Below, piece by piece: positions 1-7,334 of a stretch of 13,260 nt of DNA. The position numbers were made by a program, and so were the translations under genes. The notes beneath the pieces were generated by a model. It worked only from the letters and a program-made list of their open reading frames with translations, had not been told where the DNA came from and did no database searches. The DNA is from Lachnoclostridium sp. (GTDB lineage: Bacteria; Bacillota_A; Clostridia; Lachnospirales; Lachnospiraceae), in contig SVDR01000058.1 of assembly GCA_015057755.1 (NCBI GenBank), positions 1 through 13,260 on the forward strand, written 5' to 3'. Position 1 is the stretch's first letter; every line of letters starts with the position of its first letter.

Positions 1-2
1 AG

Positions 3-293
3 AAGATCATGATGGGTGAGTTCGGTCAGACAGTTAAACCGTTCAACAAAGAAGTTCAGAAGAAGATCATCGGTGATGAGACACCGATCACATGCCGTCC
101 GGCAGATCTTCTTGAGCCGATGCTTCCGAAGTTCGAGAAGGAAGTTGCTCAGTGGAAACAGCAGGATGAGGACGTATTATCCTACGCTCTGTTCCCGGCA
201 GTAGCAAAAGAGTTCTTCGAGTTACGTGAGGCTAAACAGACTAAGGTTGATCAGACTAAAGCTGACAAAGAGAACAAAGTATACCCGGTATAA
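3..293 (+). CDS. Biotin-dependent carboxyltransferase subunit (oxaloacetate decarboxylase alpha / pyruvate carboxylase B type), C-terminal part
   Basis: Only the last 96 residues are in the window; the reading frame is open through the left edge and ends in TAA at 291-293. The fragment carries the block ITCRPADLLEP, typical of the conserved carboxylase domain (PYC_OADA, PF02436) found in oxaloacetate decarboxylase alpha, pyruvate carboxylase subunit B and transcarboxylase 5S. These enzymes move CO2 between a 2-oxoacid and carboxybiotin in the cytoplasm. The protein ends soon after this domain in a Lys-rich tail (KQTKVDQTKADKENKVYPV), with no biotin attachment motif (AMKM). It therefore needs a separate biotin carrier; one is encoded at 11955-12398. 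A strong terminator follows, so it is the last or only gene of its transcript. Substrate (oxaloacetate, pyruvate or methylmalonyl-CoA) cannot be decided from this fragment. Confidence 0.85.
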   Translation, partial: KIMMGEFGQTVKPFNKEVQKKIIGDETPITCRPADLLEPMLPKFEKEVAQWKQQDEDVLSYALFPAVAKEFFELREAKQTKVDQTKADKENKVYPV

Positions 294-310
294 TTGACTA
301 GGTAATTGAA

Positions 311-346
311 ACCGCTCATGTGGGAAACCACATGGGCGGTTTTTTG
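311..346 (+). terminator. Rho-independent terminator after the carboxyltransferase gene
   Basis: A 13-bp stem (311-323 with 328-340, one G-U pair) closes a GAAA tetraloop at 324-327 and is followed at once by a run of six T. It lies 17 bases past the stop codon and separates the carboxyltransferase transcript from the peptidase gene. Confidence 0.95.
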
Positions 347-347
347 C

Positions 348-376
348 TTGCAACATTTTGTTGAAAACGCTATAAT
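348..376 (+). promoter_or_regulatory. Predicted sigma-A promoter of the M20 peptidase gene
   Basis: TTGCAA at 348-353 and a perfect TATAAT at 371-376 are separated by 17 bp. The predicted start near 383 gives a leader of about 40 nt before the ATG at 426. It begins just after the preceding terminator, consistent with an independent unit. Confidence 0.8.
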
Positions 377-425
377 AACAGCAGTGGCAGTTTGCCAGAG
401 TGAAGTATTATTGGAGGAAATTACT

Positions 426-1808
426 ATGGCTATGACAAAAGATAATGTGGAAATGATTCATGGTTATCTGGAGGCGATTACCGATGTTCATTTAGAGGAA
501 TTGATCAAGATTGCATCTCAGCCAAGTGTCAGTGCGCAGAATGTTGGCGTGGAAGAGTGCTGTGCGATGCTGATGGAGATGTTTACAAATATTGGAATGA
601 AAGCGCAGATTCTGGAGTCCCCGACCAAACCGGCAGTTTTTGCGGAACTGAAGTCCAAGCAGGAAAATGTTCCCACTGTATTATTTTACGGTCATTATGA
701 TGTGCAGCCGGCAGAACCGCTGGAGCTTTGGAACACACCGCCGTTCAGACCGACTGTGATCGGTGATAAATTATACGGTCGTGGTGTGGCGGACAATAAA
801 GGTCAGTTTATGGCACATGTGATGGCGGTTCAGTCTTACATGGAGGTACTGGGTGATGTTCCGGTCAATGTTAAGTTTATCCTTGACGGTGAAGAAGAGA
901 GTGGAAGCCCGAGCCTTCCGTGGATCGCGGAGCACAACCGCGAACTGTTACAGGCAGATATTATGTACGTTTCTGATGGGAGCATGTACAGCGATACGAT
1001 TCCGCAGATTACATACGGTAATCGCGGTGTCCTTTCTTTTGATATTGATATCACAACGGCTGAGACAGATAATCACTCCGGTAATAAGGGCGGTGTGATC
1101 GAAAATGCAGCATGGCAGATGGTAAAACTGTTATCAACGATGGTGGATGAAGATGGTCATGCAACCATCGAAGGATTTTACGATACCATCACTCCGATCT
1201 CTCCGGCTCAGCAGAAGATGATCGAAGATCTGGAATTTGATCCGGAGACACTTTGCAGATTATATGGCGTAAAGAAACTGAAACATGAGGATAAGTTTGA
1301 GTTTTACCGCCATTTGATGTTCCTTCCGACACTGACGATCAATGGTATTACCAGTGGTTACGGCGGAGATGGTTCTAAGACCATTATTCCGTGCCATGCG
1401 AAGGCGAAGATTGATATCCGTCTGGTTCAGGGACAGAAAGGACTGGATATTTACGAGAAGGTAAAACGCCATGTAGAAAAAGTGAACCCGACTGCAGTCC
1501 TCAGTGAATATTCTGTGATGGAAGCTTCTGTGACGGAGCCGTCTCTTCCTATTATTATGAAAATAAGAGAAGCAATTAAGAAAGCTTATGATGTGGAGCC
1601 GGTTAACATGCCGCTCGCGGGAGGCAGCCTTCCGAACTATGTATTCACGGATATTTTAAATATGCCGACCATCAGCGTTCCGTATGGCAATCCGGATGAA
1701 AATAACCATGCTCCGAATGAAAACTTTAAGCTTTCCTGTTATTTTAGCGGAATTCATGCAACTGCGCAGGTTCTGTATGAACTTGGTACTCTGACAGTTG
1801 AATCATAA
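426..1808 (+). CDS. M20 family zinc metallopeptidase (CNDP/dipeptidase type)
   Basis: A 460-residue cytoplasmic exopeptidase predicted to cleave dipeptides or short peptides with a two-zinc centre (PF01546 with dimerisation domain PF07687). Visible active-site set: H90 and D92 in GHYD, bridging D123 in GRGVADNKG, catalytic base and metal ligand E157-E158 in the GEEESGS block, D184 in YVSDGS, and H428 in NNHAPNE. H217 (DNHSG) corresponds to the lid/dimer-domain histidine of CNDP2-like enzymes. The length matches this subgroup, and no signal peptide is seen. The ATG at 426 was chosen because GGAGG (413-417) sits 8 nt upstream; the frame is open to about 306, but that stretch contains the preceding terminator and the promoter. 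The gene has its own promoter and terminator, so it is monocistronic. Exact substrate is not decidable; acylase or succinyl-diaminopimelate desuccinylase activity is less likely given the CNDP-like motifs. Confidence 0.9.
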   Translation: MAMTKDNVEMIHGYLEAITDVHLEELIKIASQPSVSAQNVGVEECCAMLMEMFTNIGMKAQILESPTKPAVFAELKSKQENVPTVLFYGHYDVQPAEPLELWNTPPFRPTVIGDKLYGRGVADNKGQFMAHVMAVQSYMEVLGDVPVNVKFILDGEEESGSPSLPWIAEHNRELLQADIMYVSDGSMYSDTIPQITYGNRGVLSFDIDITTAETDNHSGNKGGVIENAAWQMVKLLSTMVDEDGHATIEGFYDTITPISPAQQKMIEDLEFDPETLCRLYGVKKLKHEDKFEFYRHLMFLPTLTINGITSGYGGDGSKTIIPCHAKAKIDIRLVQGQKGLDIYEKVKRHVEKVNPTAVLSEYSVMEASVTEPSLPIIMKIREAIKKAYDVEPVNMPLAGGSLPNYVFTDILNMPTISVPYGNPDENNHAPNENFKLSCYFSGIHATAQVLYELGTLTVES

Positions 1809-1821
1809 TGTTTATACGAAG

Positions 1822-1857
1822 GGGTGTCTCAAAGGGATTTGGGACACTCTTTTTCTT
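1822..1857 (+). terminator. Rho-independent terminator after the M20 peptidase gene
   Basis: A 12-bp stem (1822-1833 with 1838-1849, two G-U pairs) with loop GGGA is followed by TTTTT. It lies 13 bases after the stop codon. Confidence 0.9.
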
Positions 1858-1918
1858 TAAGAAAATCTTACGAAATTGTGGTAAAACGAGGCAATTCTGT
1901 GAACTTTTTCATGTGTAG

Positions 1919-1948
1919 TTGACAGAAAAGGTGATTTGTCAGTATAAT
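1919..1948 (+). promoter_or_regulatory. Consensus sigma-A promoter of the glucosaminidase-cohesin operon
   Basis: A perfect TTGACA (1919-1924) and perfect TATAAT (1943-1948) with an 18-bp spacer. The predicted start is near 1955, leaving a leader of about 45 nt with an AGAGGAG ribosome site at 1987-1993. The match suggests strong basal transcription of the operon. Confidence 0.88.
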
Positions 1949-2000
1949 ATCGTAAGGTGTCATTTTTTGGAACAATAAAAGATGACAGAGGAGAAAACAG

Positions 2001-4604
2001 ATGAAAAAACGCGGAAAACAGATTCTGGCGGCGCTGATGAGTGCACTGATGGTGGTGCAGTTACCGGGGGTGTCAGGATTTTTAAATGATAATCCCGGAG
2101 TAGCATACGCGGATACATACCGACAGGCTACGGTTGGTGCCACAACGTTGAATGTCAGAAGCGGTCCGGGAACAGGAAATGCAATTGTAAAGAAATTGAG
2201 TCATGGAGCAGCCGTTACTGTTGTTGGAGAAGAGAGAGACAGCGCAGGAACACTCTGGTACAAGATTCGTTTTACTTCCGGAACAGAGACAAAAGAGGGC
2301 TATGCATCCTCCGAATATATCGTATTCCCGGCCAGTGTTTCTACAGATTCTGATTTTGAACAGTATCTGAAGCAGCAGGGATTTCCGGAGAGTTACAAGG
2401 ATTCTTTGAGAACGCTCCATGCAGAGCATCCGACCTGGATCTTTCAGGCACAGAAAACAGGTCTGGATTGGAATGAAGTAATTGAAAATGAGGCAGCAGT
2501 TGGTGCAAATCTGGTTGGCAATTCCAGCATTTCTTCATGGAAGTCAACGGAATACGGTGCCTACGACTGGAATACCGGTGTTTGGACCGGTTTCGACGGA
2601 GCCTCCTGGGTAGCAGCTTCAGAAGAAATTGTCTGCTACTATATGGACCCGAGAAACTTTTTAAATGATACCTACATTTTCCAGTTCCTGAATCATAACT
2701 ATGACAGTGCCCATCAGACAAAAGAGGGACTGCAGAGTATGGTTAGCGGAACATTTCTGGAGAAATCTGTGGTGTCCGGCGGGGTGACAGAGACTCCGAT
2801 GGATCAGTCGGCAGGACCTGGAGCATATGCTTCGGAGAGCGACAATCATTATGGTCCGGGCAGTCCTAATGCACCGGATGCGTCCGGTAAGAACACCAGC
2901 AGCGGCGGTCCGGGGGCAAGTTCTTCAAACCAGAACGCAAGCAGTGACGGTCCGGGCAGCACACAGCAGACTGCTCCGGCAGAGACAGAAGCTCCGTCTT
3001 CCGGAACACAGTCAAGCGGAGTACAGTTTGTAAGTCCATCCGGAAATTCTCAGGGCAATGTAAGTCTGGAGGGTCCGTCTGCGGTAGTGAGTGCGAGAGA
3101 AACGAATGTACTTGCTGTTCCGAATGTAGAATATGGTCCGGGTATGGATGCGTCTTCGATCACGGGAGACAATACAGGTGCTTCAACCACATCTCCGGTA
3201 CCGGAGGGACAGAGCTATGTTGATATTATTATGAAAGCAGCAGCTCAGTCCGGTGTCAATCCGTACGTTCTTTGCGCGATGATCATTCAGGAGCAGGGCA
3301 AGGGTACATCCGGAAGTATTTCCGGTAACACAGCCGGATATAAAGGCTATTACAACTTCTTTAACGTAGGTGCTTATCAGGCGGGCAATATGTCTGCGGT
3401 AACCAGAGGTTTATGGTATGCATCCCAGAGCGGTTCTTACGGTCGTCCATGGAACTCCATTGAGAAGTCCATCATCGGCGGTTCCTTATATTATGGAGAG
3501 AACTACGTAAAACAGGGGCAGGATACCTTTTATTTAAAGAAGTTCAATGTACAGGGAAGCAATCTGTATAAACATCAGTATATGACAAACATCGAGGGTG
3601 CAGCCGGAGAGGGTGCGAAACTGGCCCGCGCATATACCGATGCGATGAAGAATGAAACACTGGTATTTAAAATCCCGGTGTACAACAATATGCCGGAGAC
3701 GGCATGTGCAAAACCGACAGGAAGCGGAAGCCCGAACAATAAACTTTCCGGTCTTACTGTGACGGGTTATGCACTGACTCCGACATTCAATATGAACACA
3801 GAAAGTTACGATATTATTGTAAATCCATCTGTAGAGCGTGTGGAAGTTAAGGCATCTGCGCTGGATTCCAAGGCGACTGTTTCCGGAACCGGAAAAGTGG
3901 AACTGCAGAGTGGAAACAATACGATTTCTGTGGAAGTTAAGGCGGAAAACGGTACAGTACGTACCTATAAGTTAAATGTAGTGCGTCAGTCCAATGCTCC
4001 GACGGTCAATGTCGGACCGGGATACAGTACGACACCGGGATCTTCCGTCGGTCCGGGCGCAGCAGGTTCTGCATCCGGAAGCACAAGCAATGGACCGGGC
4101 GGTCCGGGCGCGACAGTTTCGGAAACAACGGCTCCGGCTGATACATCTGTTTCTGTGGTAAGACCGGAGGCTCCGGGAGGAAGTCAGGATGTTCAGATCG
4201 GTGTAGGTCCGAGCGGATCCACAGGCAGCATGACATCAAACGGAACACAGGCGCCGTCCGCAGTCACAGGCGTACAGACACAGGCCCCTGCAGTACAGGA
4301 GACAACGGCTCCGCAGACGCAGGCTCCGGCTGAGACAACTGCACCGCAGACACAGGCTCCTGCAGCGCAGGAGACAGCGGCTCCGGAAACGCAGACCCAG
4401 GCAGCTCAGACGACGAACCTGAAAAAGGGTGACTGCAACGGTGACGGTTCTGTGACGATTCTGGATCTGATGCTTATAAATAAGCAGATTCTTGGACAGA
4501 ATGTATTAAGTGGTGCAGCGCTGAACGCTGCAGATATGAATGGAGACGGTAAAGTTACATCAGCAGATGCAACTGCCATTCAGAAAGCAATCTTCGGTCA
4601 GTAA
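2001..4604 (+). CDS. Secreted SH3b-glucosaminidase (GH73-type) with cadherin-like domain and C-terminal dockerin
   Basis: An 867-residue exported cell-wall hydrolase. Order: signal peptide 1-37 (likely cut VAYA|D); bacterial SH3 domain about 41-109; glucosaminidase-associated cap region about 117-236 (FPESYK, PTWIF, YYMDPRNF); a Gly/Ser/Pro linker with GPG motifs about 252-402; GH73-type glucosaminidase about 403-560, with likely catalytic E431 and the NFFNVGAY motif; cadherin-like beta sandwich (PF12733) about 579-663; a second GPG and Thr/Ala/Pro linker 664-806; dockerin 809-867. The dockerin has two calcium loops (D811-N813-D815-D822 and D845-N847-D849-D856), each followed by a helix. The expected activity is cleavage of peptidoglycan glycan strands outside the membrane. 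The start is supported by AGAGGAG 7 nt upstream. It is the first gene of an operon with the cohesin protein 30 bp downstream, its probable docking partner. Oddity: the linker separates the cap from the catalytic domain, which are usually adjacent. Architecture is clear; exact bond specificity is inferred from the family. Confidence 0.9.
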   Translation: MKKRGKQILAALMSALMVVQLPGVSGFLNDNPGVAYADTYRQATVGATTLNVRSGPGTGNAIVKKLSHGAAVTVVGEERDSAGTLWYKIRFTSGTETKEGYASSEYIVFPASVSTDSDFEQYLKQQGFPESYKDSLRTLHAEHPTWIFQAQKTGLDWNEVIENEAAVGANLVGNSSISSWKSTEYGAYDWNTGVWTGFDGASWVAASEEIVCYYMDPRNFLNDTYIFQFLNHNYDSAHQTKEGLQSMVSGTFLEKSVVSGGVTETPMDQSAGPGAYASESDNHYGPGSPNAPDASGKNTSSGGPGASSSNQNASSDGPGSTQQTAPAETEAPSSGTQSSGVQFVSPSGNSQGNVSLEGPSAVVSARETNVLAVPNVEYGPGMDASSITGDNTGASTTSPVPEGQSYVDIIMKAAAQSGVNPYVLCAMIIQEQGKGTSGSISGNTAGYKGYYNFFNVGAYQAGNMSAVTRGLWYASQSGSYGRPWNSIEKSIIGGSLYYGENYVKQGQDTFYLKKFNVQGSNLYKHQYMTNIEGAAGEGAKLARAYTDAMKNETLVFKIPVYNNMPETACAKPTGSGSPNNKLSGLTVTGYALTPTFNMNTESYDIIVNPSVERVEVKASALDSKATVSGTGKVELQSGNNTISVEVKAENGTVRTYKLNVVRQSNAPTVNVGPGYSTTPGSSVGPGAAGSASGSTSNGPGGPGATVSETTAPADTSVSVVRPEAPGGSQDVQIGVGPSGSTGSMTSNGTQAPSAVTGVQTQAPAVQETTAPQTQAPAETTAPQTQAPAAQETAAPETQTQAAQTTNLKKGDCNGDGSVTILDLMLINKQILGQNVLSGAALNAADMNGDGKVTSADATAIQKAIFGQ
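2754..3206 (+). other. Low-complexity GPG-containing linker-coding stretch inside the glucosaminidase gene
   Basis: Encodes residues about 252-402, rich in Ser, Gly, Pro, Thr and Ala. Irregularly spaced Gly-Pro-Gly motifs occur at residues 272, 285, 303, 317 and 379, mostly written with the same GGTCCGGG core. The same motif returns in the second linker at residues 672, 684, 698 and 701. No fold is expected; it looks like a flexible spacer between the cap and catalytic modules. Confidence 0.75.
4275..4403 (+). repeat. Degenerate tandem repeat encoding a QTQAPA-type linker
   Basis: The unit TTAPQTQAPAE/A is present twice back to back (4302-4334 and 4335-4367), with a partial copy before it (QTQAPAVQE from 4275) and a decayed copy after it. 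This Thr/Ala/Pro/Gln linker joins the second GPG region to the dockerin. Such repeats can vary in copy number between strains. Confidence 0.8.
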
Positions 4605-4634
4605 GAGGATTGGAACATAAGGAGATTTTGAAAT

Positions 4635-6251
4635 ATGAATAGAAGAATAAAGAGACTGGCAGCGATGTTCATGGTACTGTTCCTGTTCATCGCAGCCGTA
4701 CCGATGCAGATGCTGACAGCACACGCAGCGACCGGTAAGATTACATTCTCTGATCCGTCTGTCACAGTAGGCGAGCAGGTATCTGTAAAAATGAAGATCG
4801 CATCCTCCGACGGTGCAGCTCTTGGTGCATCCGATGTGCGTCTGCAGTATGATTCCTCGGCTCTGCAGTTCGTGAGCGGAACCAGTGCCAACGGCGGTGC
4901 AGGCTCCATCCGTGTGATCGGAGCAATGGAGTCTGAGAATCAGACAACATTTACGTTCACATTAAAGTTTAAAGCATTAAAAGCAGGTACAACAAACATT
5001 AAAGTTACTTCTCAGGAAGTGTATGATGCAAACTCTCAGGTGGTGACCATTGACCATGTGGGAAGTTCCGCGGTAAAGGTAAATGCACCGGTTACTTATT
5101 CCAAAGACGCTGCGTTATCCGGATTAACTATTTCTCCGGGAGAACTGACACCGGCATTCAGCGCCGATGTGACAGAGTACACAGCAGTTGTCGGTCCGGA
5201 TGTTGAGAAACTGACAGTCAGTGCTCCGGCAAACCATGACAAGGCGAGCGTTTCTGTAAGCGGCAACGAAGGTCTTCAGCTTGGCGACAATACGATCACA
5301 TGTAAAGTTACAGCAGAAGACGGAGAGACAACAAAGACATATACCATTCTTGTAACAAAGACAGAAGAACTCCCGACAGAGTCTGCAGGTGAGACATCTG
5401 CTCCGGTTACATCCGGCGGTTCCGCAACAAATGTGGAAGACGGAAACTGGCAGGTAGCTCCGTCCTTTGATGCATCTCTGTTACCGGAAGGTTTCACAGT
5501 AACAGACTTCACATATGACGGTCAGGCTGTTCAGGCTGCAGCAGATGCGAAGGGCAATGTTCTTCTTTACATGACAAATGAAAGCGGAGAGGGCGATTTC
5601 TTCCTGTTTGATCCGGATTCCAATATCCTTTCTCCGTATGTAACCGTTCGTATGGCAGAAAAGCAGATCATTGTGCTTCCGCCGGAACAGATTCCGAGTG
5701 ATGTGGCGCTTCCGGAAGGATTTGCTGAGTGTACGATCGATATCGGAAACCATACGGTTCATGGCTGGATCTGGAATTCCAGAACGGATGCGGCTCCGGA
5801 GTACTGCGTAGTATACGGACAGAATGAGGATGGCGAGCGCAGCTTCTACCGTTATGATCAGAAAGAAATGACACTGCAGAGATACTTCCAGGATCCGGAT
5901 GCTGCAGATTTAAGAGCAAAATACACAGAGCTTGCTGAGACTTACAAGGAACTTCTTGCCGAGTACAAGACACGTGGCTGGATCATGGCAGTTCTGGGAG
6001 GTACAGCAGTTCTTCTCGCAGTATTGCTGGTAATTTCTCTTATAGTAAGAAAACCAAAGAAATCTGCGTCAGAAGAAGAGGAAGTAAAAGAATTTATTCC
6101 GACAGAGCGCAGAAAAGCAGAAAAAGCGAAAGCTCCGGTTGAGGAAACAGAAGATGATCTTGATATGATCGAGATTGAGGAAGAAGAAGTTTCCAAGGAA
6201 GAAGAAACAGAAGAGGAAGATGATTTCGAGTTCATTGACCTGGATCTGTAA
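4635..6251 (+). CDS. Membrane-anchored cohesin protein with cadherin-like domain and acidic cytoplasmic tail
   Basis: A 538-residue single-pass membrane protein, N-terminus outside. Order: signal peptide 1-31 (AHA|A); cohesin-like domain about 33-151 (PF00963 type: the KITFSDPSVTVGEQVSVKMKI opening, the DVRLQYDSSALQFVSG strand, the TFTFTLKFKALKAGTTNIKV block); cadherin-like beta sandwich about 156-241 (PF12733); a Thr/Ser linker; an unassigned extracellular region about 268-420 with Tyr/Phe-rich beta-like segments (LYMTNESGEGDFFLFD, GERSFYRYD); a short helical, probably coiled-coil stretch 421-446; transmembrane helix about 448-471 followed by RKPKK; and a very acidic tail 480-538 (29 Asp/Glu in 59 residues). 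AAGGAG at 4619-4624 supports the ATG. It is 30 bp after the dockerin-bearing glucosaminidase gene, so it is probably that enzyme's membrane receptor. The partner of the tail is unknown. The cohesin call rests on pattern recognition and on the adjacent dockerin. Confidence 0.85.
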   Translation: MNRRIKRLAAMFMVLFLFIAAVPMQMLTAHAATGKITFSDPSVTVGEQVSVKMKIASSDGAALGASDVRLQYDSSALQFVSGTSANGGAGSIRVIGAMESENQTTFTFTLKFKALKAGTTNIKVTSQEVYDANSQVVTIDHVGSSAVKVNAPVTYSKDAALSGLTISPGELTPAFSADVTEYTAVVGPDVEKLTVSAPANHDKASVSVSGNEGLQLGDNTITCKVTAEDGETTKTYTILVTKTEELPTESAGETSAPVTSGGSATNVEDGNWQVAPSFDASLLPEGFTVTDFTYDGQAVQAAADAKGNVLLYMTNESGEGDFFLFDPDSNILSPYVTVRMAEKQIIVLPPEQIPSDVALPEGFAECTIDIGNHTVHGWIWNSRTDAAPEYCVVYGQNEDGERSFYRYDQKEMTLQRYFQDPDAADLRAKYTELAETYKELLAEYKTRGWIMAVLGGTAVLLAVLLVISLIVRKPKKSASEEEEVKEFIPTERRKAEKAKAPVEETEDDLDMIEIEEEEVSKEEETEEEDDFEFIDLDL

Positions 6252-6276
6252 TTAACAATTCAAAAGCTGCATGATA

Positions 6277-6310
6277 AAAGGCATCGGCCAAAATGGTCGA
6301 TGCCTTTCTT
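6277..6310. terminator. Bidirectional terminator between the cohesin gene and ldh
   Basis: A 13-bp stem (6277-6289 with 6295-6307, one G-U pair) with loop AAAAT has A residues on its left flank and T residues on its right. It can therefore end both the plus-strand operon and the minus-strand ldh transcript, which converge here. Confidence 0.85.
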
Positions 6311-6317
6311 GTGCGAA

Positions 6318-7280
6318 TTACAGGCCAAGACCGTCGAAGGACTGTCTCAGAGTCTCGCAGGAGTGATCAAATTTTTTCTGTTCTTCGTCTGTCAGACTGA
6401 GGTGTAAAATGCTGCGGATACCGTTCTGGTTCAGGATACACGGAACACCGGCGTATACATCATTCTGTCCGTAATCACCATCCAGACAAGCGGAAACAGT
6501 CAAAATACTGTTTTCGTTGTTCAGGATTGCTTTACAGATTCGAGTCAGAGCCATTCCGATTCCGTAGTAGGTAGCTTTTTTGGCGTCGATGATCGCATAA
6601 GCTGCATTTTTGACGTCTTCAGAAATCTTTTCCAGCATATCTTTTGTAATCTGACCGCCGGATTCCTCGCAGATTTCCAGAACCGGTTTTGTCGCAAGAC
6701 ATGCCTGGCTCCACGGAACAAACTCAGAGTCGCCGTGTTCACCCATAACGTATGCGTGAACATTTCGCGGATCCACATCCAGATATTCACCAACCAGATA
6801 ACGGAGTCTTGCAGAGTCGAGAGCTGTACCGCTTCCGATAACACGCTCTTTCGGGAATCCGGATAATTTCTGAGTGATACGCGCCATGATATCAACCGGA
6901 TTGGTCGCGATCAGGAAAATACCGGAGAAACCGGATTCGACAACCGGATCAACGATCGATTTAAATACAGCTGTGTTGCGTTTTAAAAGATCCAGACGGG
7001 TTTCACCCGGTTTCTGAGCAACTCCGGCGCAGATCGTAACGATATCTGCATCATGACAATCTTCATAAGTACCAGCGTAGATTTTCATGTTGCCAGGAGC
7101 AAATGCAAGACCGTGGTTCAGATCCATTGCCTCGCCGGCAGATTTCTTTGGGTCAATATCGATCAAAACCAGTTCATCACAGATGGTCTGATTTAACAGG
7201 CAGTATGCAAAACTCATACCTACCATACCGGTTCCAATCAGGGCGATTTTTCTAACATCATTTCTAATTGTCATAGTCAT
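6318..7280 (-). CDS. ldh: L-lactate dehydrogenase
   Basis: A 320-residue cytoplasmic enzyme interconverting pyruvate plus NADH and L-lactate plus NAD+; it regenerates NAD+ during fermentation. The N-terminal Rossmann fold shows GTGMVG (16-21) with acidic D41/D43 after the second strand, favouring NAD. Catalytic and substrate residues are all present: Q89 and R95 in AQKPGETRLDLL (Gln marks lactate rather than malate dehydrogenase), N127 in NPVD, D155 and R158 in GTALDSARLR, and H182 in GEHGDSE. Length is normal. Two in-frame starts, at 7280 and 7274, follow the AAAGGAAGG site at 7292-7284; both fit. The gene is convergent with the cohesin gene and divergent from glnS. A Rex-like operator lies between its -10 box and the start codon, which would link expression to the NADH/NAD+ ratio. 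Confidence 0.96.
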   Translation of the reverse strand: MTMTIRNDVRKIALIGTGMVGMSFAYCLLNQTICDELVLIDIDPKKSAGEAMDLNHGLAFAPGNMKIYAGTYEDCHDADIVTICAGVAQKPGETRLDLLKRNTAVFKSIVDPVVESGFSGIFLIATNPVDIMARITQKLSGFPKERVIGSGTALDSARLRYLVGEYLDVDPRNVHAYVMGEHGDSEFVPWSQACLATKPVLEICEESGGQITKDMLEKISEDVKNAAYAIIDAKKATYYGIGMALTRICKAILNNENSILTVSACLDGDYGQNDVYAGVPCILNQNGIRSILHLSLTDEEQKKFDHSCETLRQSFDGLGL

Positions 7281-7303
7281 GTACCTTCCTTTATAAAAAT
7301 GGA

Positions 7304-7321
7304 TTGTTAATAAAATATCAA
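7304..7321. promoter_or_regulatory. Rex-like operator in the ldh promoter region
   Basis: The 18-bp site matches the clostridial Rex consensus TTGTTAANNNNTTAACAA at 12 of 14 defined positions (left half 7/7, right half 5/7). Its centre is about 15 bp downstream of the predicted ldh start, where bound Rex would block transcription. ldh is a classic Rex target; Rex itself is not in the window. Confidence 0.65.
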
Positions 7322-7334
7322 TTCCTATGGTTGG

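Noticed and set aside
306..425. Upstream extension of the M20 peptidase reading frame
   Set aside because: This stretch contains a strong terminator hairpin and a TTGCAA/TATAAT promoter, has no ribosome site, and the family start fits the ATG at 426 with GGAGG before it.
4275..4403. Considered as a mobile or CRISPR-like repeat
   Set aside because: The units are degenerate, contiguous without spacers and in frame; they encode a Thr/Ala/Pro linker.
5942..6235. Minus-strand Ser-rich open frame opposite the cohesin protein tail
   Set aside because: It results from the GAA/GAG-rich acidic tail read backwards; low complexity and no start signals.
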